The position numbers were made by a program, and so were the translations under genes. A DNA stretch of 6,406 nucleotides from positions 1 through 6,406 of the forward strand of contig CANCCJ010000144.1 of the NCBI GenBank assembly GCA_947374535.1, in the 5' to 3' direction. This DNA is from Comamonadaceae bacterium (lineage in GTDB: Bacteria; Pseudomonadota; Gammaproteobacteria; Burkholderiales; Burkholderiaceae). The notes under the pieces are model-generated. The model searched no databases. It was not told the origin of the DNA and saw nothing but the letters and a program-made list of their open reading frames with translations. This document shows, piece by piece, positions 1 to 6,406 of this stretch (positions are counted from its first letter, which is position 1; each line of letters opens with the position of its first letter).

Positions 1-1
1 C

Positions 2-2095
2 GACCACAACGGTGCGTTCCAAGCCAGCGCCTACGCAGCTATTGCTTACTACCCCTTGGGCCACAAGATAGACCGTGAATACATCCACGCCTTCACCAGC
101 AGTGCCCAGCTCACCAGCAGCAGCTACGCCAGCCGAGACTACGACTACACCCGCCCTCGCACCCAGCTAGATGCCAGCGCAAGCGACGCCCGTGCACAAG
201 CACAAACCAAACAAGAGGTGTACCTGTGGCGCAGCGCCAAGCATGGCATGGGTGGCTCAGACTACAGCCAACCCAATGCCGGCAACAACAAACAAAGCAA
301 CCAAACCGAAGAACAAGGCAAACAACTGGCCGTGCTGCGTTTGCAGCACCTGCGTCAAAACGCACAACGCGCCAAAGGCGTGGGCCATGTGCGTGGCATC
401 GAGCCCGGGCACACATTCACACTCAGCGAACACCCCCAACGCCAAGCCAACGCTGAATACATCGTCTTGCACACGCAGTTTGTCATAGAGAACGTCAACG
501 AAGAAACCCAAAGAAACGCTGTTGCAAATGCGCTCGCCACACTCAGTGACCCCCAACGCCTGAGCGGGCAGTGGCGTGTGGAGGTGAAATTTGAGGCGCA
601 GTCCAGCAAAGAAATGCTGCGCCCTCTCATGACCCAGCCCAAGCCCTATGTGTACGGGCCACAACCCGCCATCGTTTGCGGCCCCGATGCACAGACTGCT
701 GAGAGCAACCTTTTTACAGAAACCCTAGGGCGCATCAAAATTCAATTTCCTTGGGACCGCTACGGCACCCAAAACAACAACAGCTCATGCTGGGTGCGCG
801 TCGCCTCACCCTGGGCGGGCAACCAGCTAGGTGCCATGCACCTGCCCCGTGTGGGCCAAGAGGTGCTGGTGAGTTTTTATGAAGGCGACCCAGACCTGCC
901 CATCGTCATAGGCAGCGTGCATAACGAACTCAACCAACCCCCTTGGGCCTTACCCACCAACCAAGCCCTCTCGGGGTTTAGAAGCCGCGAGCTGGTGCCC
1001 AGCGGCGGCAACGCAGCAGCCGGGCGCAGCAACCATGTGCTGCTTGACGATACCGAAGGCAAGATCCAAGCCCAAATCAAAAGCGACCACTTGCACAGCC
1101 AGCTGTCCTTGGGCCACATCAGCCGCATCGAAAACAACCAAGGCCGCAAAGAATTCAGAGGCGAAGGCTTTGAGCTGCGCAGCGATGGGCACGGTGCACT
1201 ACGCGCCCAAAACGGCTTGCTACTCACCACCCACGGCAAACCCGCCGCAGCTGAGCACGTGCTCAGCATGGCCCAAACCACACAGCCACTGAGCGGCGCC
1301 CACGAGCAACACAAAAACATGGGCAGCTTGGCCGTGCACCACCTGGCGCACGACGAAGACGAAGCTGATGCGGTGCAAGCGAGCTTGCAACAACAAGCCA
1401 ACGACCTATCGGGCAACGAACACACCCGCCAAGAAGGCAGCTACCCAGAGCTGCAAGCCGCGCACCTCACGCTATCGAGCCCAGCGGGCATACAAAGCAC
1501 CACCCAAGGCAGCACCCACAGCCACAGCGAACACCACCACGCCATCACGGCGGGCAAACACATCAGCCTAGCGGGTGCGGGCAGCTTCTTAGCCTCGGTG
1601 GGCAAGAACGTGGGCCTGTTGGCTAACAAAGCCATGCGCTTGATTGCGGCCACAGGCAAAGTGCAAATCCAAGCGCAAAGCAACGACATGGAGCTGCTGG
1701 CCCAACAGGTGTTGGCGCTCATCGGCAAGCAAGGGGTGGTGGTCAAGTCAGACACGCTCATACGCTTATCAGTAGGGGCGCATGCGGTGCAAATCACACC
1801 GGGTGCGGGGATAGAGTTTTTGTCGCCACTGGCCCCGCAGTTTCATACGGCAGCGGTGAATTTGGGTACGCCTAAGAGCATGACTGAGGTGATTCAAAAC
1901 AGCCCCAGTAGCAAGTTCAATGAGACGTTTGCATTCACGGACGCCGAGGGTAAGCCATATGCGAATTGGAAATACGAAATGGTGCGCGCCGATGGCTCTG
2001 TTGTCAGCGGTGTGACCAATGCCAACGGAGAAATACCCTTGGCACGCAACGACCACCCCGAAGAGCTGGTGATTGACGCGATTGAACCCGCTTAA
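2..2095 (+). CDS. vgrG: T6SS spike protein VgrG, C-terminal part (5' end outside window)
   Basis: The reading frame is open from base 2 to a TAA at 2093-2095 (697 codons). The TTG at 56 is internal, so the true start lies upstream. VgrG trimers cap the Hcp tube and carry effectors into target cells. Visible in order: the tail of the gp27-like region (to about nt 600, including G-x-x-F-T-L-S-E-H-P), then the gp5-type OB fold (about 640-930) with G-R-I-K-I-Q-F-P-W-D-R, C-W-V-R-V-A-S-P-W-A-G, P-R-V-G-Q-E-V-L-V and E-G-D-P-D-L-P-I-V-I-G. Next come the Rhs/Vgr linker with S-G-F-R-S-R-E (about 970) and D-D-T-E-G-K-I-Q-A-Q (about 1046-1075), the D-G-H-G-A-L-R-A segment, and a DUF2345-type beta-helix region (about 1445-1810). 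The C-terminal extension after about 1810 ends in a TTR-like domain. No frameshift or internal stop is seen. The missing N-terminus is a window effect, not a truncation. The toxin gene starts 33 bases downstream. Confidence 0.96.
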   Translation, partial: DHNGAFQASAYAAIAYYPLGHKIDREYIHAFTSSAQLTSSSYASRDYDYTRPRTQLDASASDARAQAQTKQEVYLWRSAKHGMGGSDYSQPNAGNNKQSNQTEEQGKQLAVLRLQHLRQNAQRAKGVGHVRGIEPGHTFTLSEHPQRQANAEYIVLHTQFVIENVNEETQRNAVANALATLSDPQRLSGQWRVEVKFEAQSSKEMLRPLMTQPKPYVYGPQPAIVCGPDAQTAESNLFTETLGRIKIQFPWDRYGTQNNNSSCWVRVASPWAGNQLGAMHLPRVGQEVLVSFYEGDPDLPIVIGSVHNELNQPPWALPTNQALSGFRSRELVPSGGNAAAGRSNHVLLDDTEGKIQAQIKSDHLHSQLSLGHISRIENNQGRKEFRGEGFELRSDGHGALRAQNGLLLTTHGKPAAAEHVLSMAQTTQPLSGAHEQHKNMGSLAVHHLAHDEDEADAVQASLQQQANDLSGNEHTRQEGSYPELQAAHLTLSSPAGIQSTTQGSTHSHSEHHHAITAGKHISLAGAGSFLASVGKNVGLLANKAMRLIAATGKVQIQAQSNDMELLAQQVLALIGKQGVVVKSDTLIRLSVGAHAVQITPGAGIEFLSPLAPQFHTAAVNLGTPKSMTEVIQNSPSSKFNETFAFTDAEGKPYANWKYEMVRADGSVVSGVTNANGEIPLARNDHPEELVIDAIEPA
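1913..2092 (+). other. TTR-like C-terminal domain of VgrG (probable effector dock)
   Basis: The last ~60 codons of VgrG follow the DUF2345 region and a short linker. They read F-N-E-T-F-A-F-T-D-A-E-G-K-P, then Y-E-M-V-R-A-D-G-S, then G-V-T-N-A-N-G-E-I-P-L, and finish with E-E-L-V-I-D-A-I. This 'strand, D-x-x-G-x-P turn, strand, G-x-T-(D/N)-x-x-G turn, strand' pattern is that of transthyretin-like beta sandwiches found at VgrG C-termini. In enteroaggregative E. coli, a VgrG TTR domain binds the lipase effector Tle1. By analogy this domain probably recruits the lipase encoded next to it. The fold is read from the pattern only; boundaries are approximate. Confidence 0.7.
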
Positions 2096-2116
2096 ACCAA
2101 TGGGCTAACAGCTCAA

Positions 2117-2121
2117 AAGGA
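2117..2121 (+). promoter_or_regulatory. Ribosome binding site of the lipase effector
   Basis: AAGGA sits 7 bases before the ATG at 2129. It supports that start over the later in-frame ATGs at codons 28, 41 and 44, which would trim the N-terminus close to the first hydrolase strand. Confidence 0.75.
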
Positions 2122-2128
2122 AATACAC

Positions 2129-3838
2129 ATGTCAGACAGCACAAATGGCGAACGAAAAAGTTCATCTGCTATCAATACCCAGCATGGTCGCGCTAGGTTT
2201 GTTCACACGATGACGCTGAGCGAACAAAGCGACACCGTCAAACTCGTCATGCGGCGCATGTCGGTGCTGCCCATTGTGTTTGTGCCAGGGGTCATGGGCA
2301 CGAACTTGAAATCCAATGACGGCAATGACAAACAAGTTTGGCGCGTGGACTCTGGCTCGGATACTTTGACAAGAATGAATGGCATGAATGCTGGAAAGCG
2401 TCAAAAAGCACTCCACCCCAGTCGCACAGAGGTTGACCCCCGTGGCGCATTGCCCGATGGCAAAGTGGCGGGCTTGATTCGTGAGCAAGATTTTTTTGCA
2501 CGAGGCTGGGGTGAGGTAAGCAAAGAAAGTTACCAAGTTTTTTTAAGCTGGCTGGAGGATCACCTCAACGGGGGCAACAAAAAGCACAGCATCCTCAACG
2601 CCCAGTTACAGCAATTGAGCGACGGCGCAGCATGGCGACCCGAAAAAAGCTTTGCATCACTGAACGCCCAAGAGGGTAAATCGGCAGAGCAATGGCTCTA
2701 CCCTGTGTATGCCTGTGGCTACAACTGGCTAGAAAGCAATGCCATATCGGCAAAGCGGTTACGCGACCGCATCGACGAGATCATCCAAGAAAACAACCGA
2801 GGCACATCCGTCTGCGAAAAAGTTATCGTGCTCACCCACAGCATGGGCGGCTTGGTGGCGCGGGCATGCTGCCAATTGCCCGTCAAAGAAGGCGGCCCCA
2901 AGACGATGGAGAGCAAGATAGCGGGCGTGGTACACGGGGTGATGCCCGCCATTGGCGCTGCTGCTGCCTACACCCGCTGCAAGGCAGGCACACAAGATGA
3001 CACAACATCTGGCCTGATTGACGGCAGCATCCAAGACTGGGGTGCGGTGCGCGTGATTGGTAAAACGGGCAAAGAAGTCACGGCTGTTTTTGCACAGTCT
3101 CCTGGGCCATTGCAACTGCTGCCCAACAAGCAATACCCCAAAGACTGGCTGCAAGTGCGCGACAGCGAAGGCAGCTTGCTGCCTGAGCAGCCAGACACCA
3201 GTGACCCTTATGAATTCATCTACAAGGAGCGCAAGAAATGGTGGGGCTTGATTAAAGAAGAGTGGTTGTCGCCGCCGGGGGGGCAAGAGCTTAGATGGGA
3301 AATATTTGAAAAAAACATACAGAAGGCATCCGTATTTCACGATGGCATCCAAGACTACTACCACCCCAACACTTGGGGGTTTTACGGGCAAGGCATTGGC
3401 AGCTACGAACGTGCCGTGTGGACCCTGAGCAAGGGCAATGTGCCACTGGGCCAAGACGCCCCCGCCAAAGAAGACATCAACCGCCTGCCCCACAGCGCGA
3501 TGCACGAGGAAGGCACCAGCACCATTGGCGTGGCCGCACCCGACCAAAGCGACTGGCAAATTGACGGGTCCATGCTTGTGGTGCATGGCGGCGACTACTA
3601 CTACCTGCGCCTGCCTGCAGCCCATGTCAGCCACACAGGCACGGGAGATGGCACGGTCAGCACCGTCAGTGGGCAAGCGCCTGCATCGTCCGACAAAGTA
3701 AAGCAACTGTTTTGCATTCGCGGCATTTCACATGAGGGTTGCTACCGCGACAGCATGGACGCTCGCCACGCGGCGGTGTACGCCATCAACAAAATTGCAG
3801 CCCCCTTACCCATCCTCACAGTCAAGGCCTCTGTATGA
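2129..3838 (+). CDS. T6SS lipase effector, Tle4-like (LCAT/PGAP1-type alpha/beta hydrolase)
   Basis: This 569-residue protein has no signal peptide, as expected for T6SS cargo. It has the order of an LCAT/PGAP1-type lipase: first strand and oxyanion loop P-I-V-F-V-P-G-V-M-G-T-N-L (48-60); a G-Y-N-W segment before a charged helix; nucleophile elbow V-I-V-L-T-H-S-M-G-G-L-V with Ser238; H-G-V-M-P-A-I-G-A-A-A-A-Y (269-281), a hydrophobic stretch that may form part of the lid; G-T-G-D-G-T-V with Asp507, where the LCAT family has its catalytic Asp; and I-S-H-E-G-C-Y with His535 near the C-terminus. The expected activity is hydrolysis of phospholipid acyl esters in the target periplasm or membrane. 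Its position between a VgrG with a TTR-like tail and two Tli4-type immunity genes supports the toxin role. The P. aeruginosa Tle4 protein TplE is likewise PGAP1-like. The elbow is T-H-S-M-G, with Thr for the first Gly of G-x-S-x-G. The exact Tle class and phospholipase specificity (A1 or A2) are not shown. Confidence 0.88.
   Translation: MSDSTNGERKSSSAINTQHGRARFVHTMTLSEQSDTVKLVMRRMSVLPIVFVPGVMGTNLKSNDGNDKQVWRVDSGSDTLTRMNGMNAGKRQKALHPSRTEVDPRGALPDGKVAGLIREQDFFARGWGEVSKESYQVFLSWLEDHLNGGNKKHSILNAQLQQLSDGAAWRPEKSFASLNAQEGKSAEQWLYPVYACGYNWLESNAISAKRLRDRIDEIIQENNRGTSVCEKVIVLTHSMGGLVARACCQLPVKEGGPKTMESKIAGVVHGVMPAIGAAAAYTRCKAGTQDDTTSGLIDGSIQDWGAVRVIGKTGKEVTAVFAQSPGPLQLLPNKQYPKDWLQVRDSEGSLLPEQPDTSDPYEFIYKERKKWWGLIKEEWLSPPGGQELRWEIFEKNIQKASVFHDGIQDYYHPNTWGFYGQGIGSYERAVWTLSKGNVPLGQDAPAKEDINRLPHSAMHEEGTSTIGVAAPDQSDWQIDGSMLVVHGGDYYYLRLPAAHVSHTGTGDGTVSTVSGQAPASSDKVKQLFCIRGISHEGCYRDSMDARHAAVYAINKIAAPLPILTVKASV
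3823..3827 (+). promoter_or_regulatory. Ribosome binding site of the first immunity gene, inside the effector 3' end
   Basis: CAAGG lies 7 bases before the ATG at 3835. It decides the start: the frame is also open upstream to an ATG at 3739, but that would add 32 residues overlapping the toxin and displace the signal anchor from the N-terminus. Confidence 0.65.
3835..3838 (+). other. ATGA start/stop overlap coupling toxin and immunity genes
   Basis: The immunity ATG (3835-3837) overlaps the effector TGA (3836-3838) in ATGA. This is the classic arrangement for translational coupling by terminating ribosomes, and would tie immunity production to toxin translation. The overlap is seen directly; the coupling is inferred. 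Confidence 0.8.
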
Positions 3839-5280
3839 AAAAACTCTGGCACTGGTTGATTCGCTTCGACACCTTGGGCGACACGCTGGGCACCGTAGGG
3901 CGCTTGGTGGTGGTGCTGATGTTCACCAGTCTGTTGTCGTTTTATACCTATGGTCAATTGGCCGCTTCTTTTTACACCCCAAAAATCATGGCAAATTTCT
4001 CTGGACAAACTCAAACCCAATGCGTGGGGCGCTATTTGGTGGATGCACCTGTAGAGCTTGGACGGTTTTTGATTCATTCCTCCAGCTTCATTTACGGTCT
4101 GACGGCTGATTTCGATTCAGTCGAGATCGCGGTGAAGTACGACGATTACACACCGCAGCAGTTCGCAGAAACTGCGAAAAAACGGGCCAAGGCGTTGATG
4201 GATGAGAAAAATCTAGACATGCACATTCCCTTGTTATTGAAGCAAGAGGTGTGGGACACCCCAAATGGCAAGGTGCTGATGTTGCGCTATTTGGAAGATG
4301 AGTTTTATGCAATAAGTGCTGTAAAAAGCGAAGTCCACATGCTGTTGGGCAACCGATATGCCATTGCGACAGGCGAATCCTATGAGAGCCGAAACGACCC
4401 GCACAAAAACGATAAAGGTCGCCACTCTTACAAATTCATCGACCCCAAACCAATGGAGGCGCGACTGCTCAACATTGCAAAAAACATCAAGGGCTACAGC
4501 GATGCCAACAAAGCCCCCGAAGGGTTTTGCTTGGCCGGCGTGGTAATGAACAACAAGACGATGGGCTACGACATCGAGACAGCCCTGTTCACCAATCTCG
4601 ATAAAGAAAAGCGTGTACCCGATATTGACTGGGACATTGACATGGAGGGGCAATACCCTTCCACAGATGAGCCTAACTTGCTCCAGCGCATTGAAAGCTC
4701 CAACAAAGATTTGCGCCTTTTTTTTGCGCGAGATGGGGTCAGCGTTAACACCATTCGGTTTGGCCAAAGAAAAATCAACGGCATGGACAGCTATGAGGTT
4801 GCTGAATCGCTTTATTTCAAGAACAAGAAGAAAGCAACTTTTCAATTCAATTCAGAAAACGCTATACCCAAAGCGCAGCGCAGCCTGCAGCGCCCTGGTT
4901 TTACTGTGTCTTTGAATTTTGGCAGCGACGACAAGCCTTCGCCTGTGACCCAAGACCAAGCCATCAAACTGTGGGATGACATGATCAACAGCATCCGCCT
5001 GTCACCCGCCAACGGAGGCCATGCCGTAGATGCGCAAACAGGCCAACTGCCCCCAGAGGTCAAGGTGGGTGAAGCATGCCCGCGCACAGGTGTGTGGATG
5101 CCTAGTTTGCCCTCCGGGCATCCTTCTGCACAGCTTTTGGCGACTTACTACGGACGGTTTAAACAAGTGCAAGAAGGACGACCCATGCCCGAGTTTTACT
5201 CAGCCATGCACCCGAGTGAGCAAGCCAAAACAGATGCGCTGAATGCGGCACTGGTGTGGACTTGGGTGCGGGCGGCGTAA
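3835..5280 (+). CDS. T6SS immunity protein, Tli4 family (membrane-anchored)
   Basis: This 481-residue protein is the probable antitoxin of the lipase upstream. The N-terminus M-K-K-L-W-H-W-L plus a hydrophobic helix (about residues 24-44), with basic residues before it and no lipobox, indicates an uncleaved signal anchor facing the periplasm. The mature part begins with C63-x-G-R-Y-L-V-D-A-P, the N-terminal signature I associate with Tli4-type proteins. A conserved R-x-G-Q-R-K-I-N-G element (I-N-G at 314-316) and the C-terminal signature F-T-V-S-L-N-F-G-S, then D-Q-A-I-K-L-W-D-D-M-I-N-S-I-R around Trp380, match the Tli4 C-terminal domain. A further ~65 residues follow with C415-P-R-T-G-V-W421 and G-R-P-M-P, a tail I cannot assign. 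Tli proteins normally bind and block their cognate lipase in the periplasm. The family call rests on motifs and on position directly behind the toxin. The start at 3835 is chosen over 3739 from the RBS and the anchor position. Confidence 0.85.
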   Translation: MKKLWHWLIRFDTLGDTLGTVGRLVVVLMFTSLLSFYTYGQLAASFYTPKIMANFSGQTQTQCVGRYLVDAPVELGRFLIHSSSFIYGLTADFDSVEIAVKYDDYTPQQFAETAKKRAKALMDEKNLDMHIPLLLKQEVWDTPNGKVLMLRYLEDEFYAISAVKSEVHMLLGNRYAIATGESYESRNDPHKNDKGRHSYKFIDPKPMEARLLNIAKNIKGYSDANKAPEGFCLAGVVMNNKTMGYDIETALFTNLDKEKRVPDIDWDIDMEGQYPSTDEPNLLQRIESSNKDLRLFFARDGVSVNTIRFGQRKINGMDSYEVAESLYFKNKKKATFQFNSENAIPKAQRSLQRPGFTVSLNFGSDDKPSPVTQDQAIKLWDDMINSIRLSPANGGHAVDAQTGQLPPEVKVGEACPRTGVWMPSLPSGHPSAQLLATYYGRFKQVQEGRPMPEFYSAMHPSEQAKTDALNAALVWTWVRAA

Positions 5281-5294
5281 AGAGTTCAAAGAGT

Positions 5295-5300
5295 AAGAGG
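5295..5300 (+). promoter_or_regulatory. Ribosome binding site of the second immunity gene
   Basis: AAGAGG lies 6 bases before the ATG at 5307, in the 26-base gap after the first immunity gene. It supports a start that places a twin-arginine pair at residues 3-4. Confidence 0.7.
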
Positions 5301-5306
5301 TTCAGC

Positions 5307-5381
5307 ATGCAACGCCGTTCATTCATCCAACACACGCTAGGCATGGGCTTGGCATCTGTCTCGCCCTTTGCTCTGTCCGCA
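5307..5381 (+). other. Twin-arginine (Tat)-like signal peptide of the second immunity protein
   Basis: Residues 1-25 contain R3-R4-S-F-I, fitting the R-R-x-F-(L/I) core. A moderately hydrophobic segment (L11-L23) follows, ending in A-L-S-A as a plausible cleavage region, with cleavage after residue 24 or 25. The weak hydrophobicity favours Tat over Sec, but the Pro after Ala25 is unfavourable at a +1 position, so the exact site is open. Confidence 0.6.
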
Positions 5382-6406
5382 CCACCTCTTACAAAGATTT
5401 CTGCCATGAACCTCAGCCTCAACACCAGCACTTGGACGCCGTTTTGTTTTGGACGCCTGATGGTGCTGCTGCCGCCCGACAGCAAAACGGGCTTGCGCTC
5501 CACCTTCAAAACTCAAGAAATGAAGTTGCGCGAAGACCTCACCACTTTGCAACACTTGCAAGCCGAGGTGCAAGTTAAAGCGCAAGAGTTCAAAAATCAA
5601 AAACACCAAGACTTCGGAAATCGCTTCATCGCAACGTATGACCTCAATAGCAAGGGGCTTAGTGTTTGGGGGTATGAATTTGATGAAATAGGTCTTGATG
5701 GGAAATCTCACTTCATTCAATCGCACAACTATTTCTATAGCCAAAAACCATTTCGTGTTTGGCAAATGACTTATTCGTTCAGTCATTTGGCGCAAGCAGG
5801 TCATAAACAATATCAATTAAAACTCGCCAATGAGCTACGCCCGCTACAAGAAAAAGAAGTGCCTACAGAAGCGGGTTTTGTAGTGCAAGGGGGCATTGTT
5901 CGAACGCAGGAGTGGCGGGCGGAGGGGGCGATCTTGGGTTTTAGCTTGCCGTTCTTTAAGAACCCAATTGACCCGAGCACATCGTTGGTGAGTTTTGGGT
6001 TGGAAAGCATTGCTCAAGGCGTGGATGGCAAGAAGCTGCTTGATCGGCTTTCACCTGTTCAAGCTGCATTAGCAGCGTTTAGCGGAGCCCGTGTTGTTCG
6101 TAAAGGTGAACGCACCATCAATGGTTTGGTGGGTGACGAGTACTTGTACCGTGAGCGCACCAAAGACGACCGATGGACGGTCTACAAGTTTTTGTGGGAA
6201 ATGCCCGGTAAAGCAGAAAACGTCAATCAACCGAACATTGAATTGCGCATGTCGGTCAAACTCCCCGTGACCGTCGAATACCCCGAGCCACCTTTTAAAA
6301 GCGACGAAGAAGCCTTGGCGTTTTGGGATGCGGTGACCAGCACCTTGCGGCTGCGCCCCTTGCAAGGCCCAGGTGGGCAGACGTTAGCGCCAGACGGATC
6401 GCCACC
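5307..6406 (+). CDS. Second T6SS immunity protein, Tli4 family (Tat-like signal), 3' partial
   Basis: The frame is open from ATG 5307 to the window edge (366 full codons, no stop), so the C-terminus is missing. The N-terminus M-Q-R-R-S-F-I-Q-H-T-L-G-M-G-L, a short hydrophobic run and A-L-S-A near residue 25 look like a twin-arginine signal peptide. The mature part shares with the upstream protein a C47-x-G-R-L-M-V-x-L-P element, R-K-G-E-R-T-I-N-G (I-N-G at 271-273), and E-E-A-L-A-F-W-D-A-V-T-S-T-L-R-L-R-P around Trp340, all in the same order. Overall similarity is otherwise low, so it is a diverged paralogue rather than a recent copy. It probably also acts in the periplasm as an immunity protein, against the same lipase or a related one. 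The codons around 5641-5820 are clearly A+T-richer than the rest of the window. The sequence ends shortly after the Tli4 C-terminal signature, so whether the C-P-x-T-G-x-W tail of its neighbour is present cannot be seen. Confidence 0.82.
   Translation, partial: MQRRSFIQHTLGMGLASVSPFALSAPPLTKISAMNLSLNTSTWTPFCFGRLMVLLPPDSKTGLRSTFKTQEMKLREDLTTLQHLQAEVQVKAQEFKNQKHQDFGNRFIATYDLNSKGLSVWGYEFDEIGLDGKSHFIQSHNYFYSQKPFRVWQMTYSFSHLAQAGHKQYQLKLANELRPLQEKEVPTEAGFVVQGGIVRTQEWRAEGAILGFSLPFFKNPIDPSTSLVSFGLESIAQGVDGKKLLDRLSPVQAALAAFSGARVVRKGERTINGLVGDEYLYRERTKDDRWTVYKFLWEMPGKAENVNQPNIELRMSVKLPVTVEYPEPPFKSDEEALAFWDAVTSTLRLRPLQGPGGQTLAPDGSP

Noticed and set aside
56..58. TTG as start of the VgrG gene
   Set aside because: The frame is open upstream to the window edge and VgrG-type sequence continues through this point, so this is an internal Leu codon.
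94..130. Short repeated TCACCAGCAG-like units
   Set aside because: These are repeated Ser/Thr codons within VgrG; two imperfect copies do not make a meaningful repeat.
2096..2128. Possible promoter or terminator between vgrG and the lipase gene
   Set aside because: The gap is only 33 bases, with an RBS but no clear -35/-10 pair or hairpin; co-transcription is simpler.
2759..3706. 315-codon open frame on the minus strand opposite the lipase gene
   Set aside because: It lies wholly antisense to a well-supported CDS, its translation shows no recognisable motif, and long minus-strand frames are expected opposite G+C-rich codons.
3739..3834. In-frame upstream extension of the first immunity gene from ATG 3739
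   Set aside because: It would add 32 residues overlapping the toxin ahead of the signal anchor. The ATG at 3835 has a suitable RBS and gives a normal K-K-led signal anchor.
4234..4845. 203-codon minus-strand frame opposite the first immunity gene
   Set aside because: It is antisense to a motif-supported gene and has no family features.

Overview
The window is one same-strand type VI secretion system (T6SS) cargo module: the 3' part of a vgrG spike gene, a lipase-type toxin, and two consecutive Tli4-family immunity genes. All four read on the + strand with short gaps or overlaps. The moderately G+C-rich sequence, its codon use and the style of the VgrG (Rhs-element type with T6SS_Vgr and DUF2345 regions) suggest a betaproteobacterium, most likely Burkholderiales/Comamonadaceae. 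That assignment is an impression from the sequence, not a database result.

Layout. 2-2095: VgrG, open at the 5' edge, with the gp5-type OB fold, the Rhs/Vgr linker, the DUF2345 beta-helix region and a C-terminal transthyretin-like (TTR-like) extension. 2129-3838: a 569-residue alpha/beta hydrolase of the LCAT/PGAP1 type, read as a Tle4-like phospholipase effector with a visible Ser238/Asp507/His535 candidate triad. 3835-5280: a 481-residue Tli4-type immunity protein with an N-terminal membrane anchor; its ATG overlaps the toxin stop codon as ATGA. 5307-6406: a second, diverged Tli4-type protein with a twin-arginine-like signal peptide, open at the 3' edge. No gene-free stretch exceeds 35 bases, and I see no promoter, terminator, RNA gene, IS element or CRISPR array.

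How they work together (inference from known VgrG/Tle/Tli systems). The VgrG trimer forms the tip of the injected spike. Its TTR-like tail probably docks the lipase directly, because no DUF4123, DUF2169 or DUF1795 chaperone gene lies between them. The toxin, which has no signal peptide, would be delivered into a neighbour's periplasm and attack membrane phospholipids. The two exported Tli4-like proteins would protect the producer and its kin in the same compartment. The most unusual point is the pair of divergent immunity paralogues, one membrane-anchored and one apparently Tat-exported, behind a single toxin.
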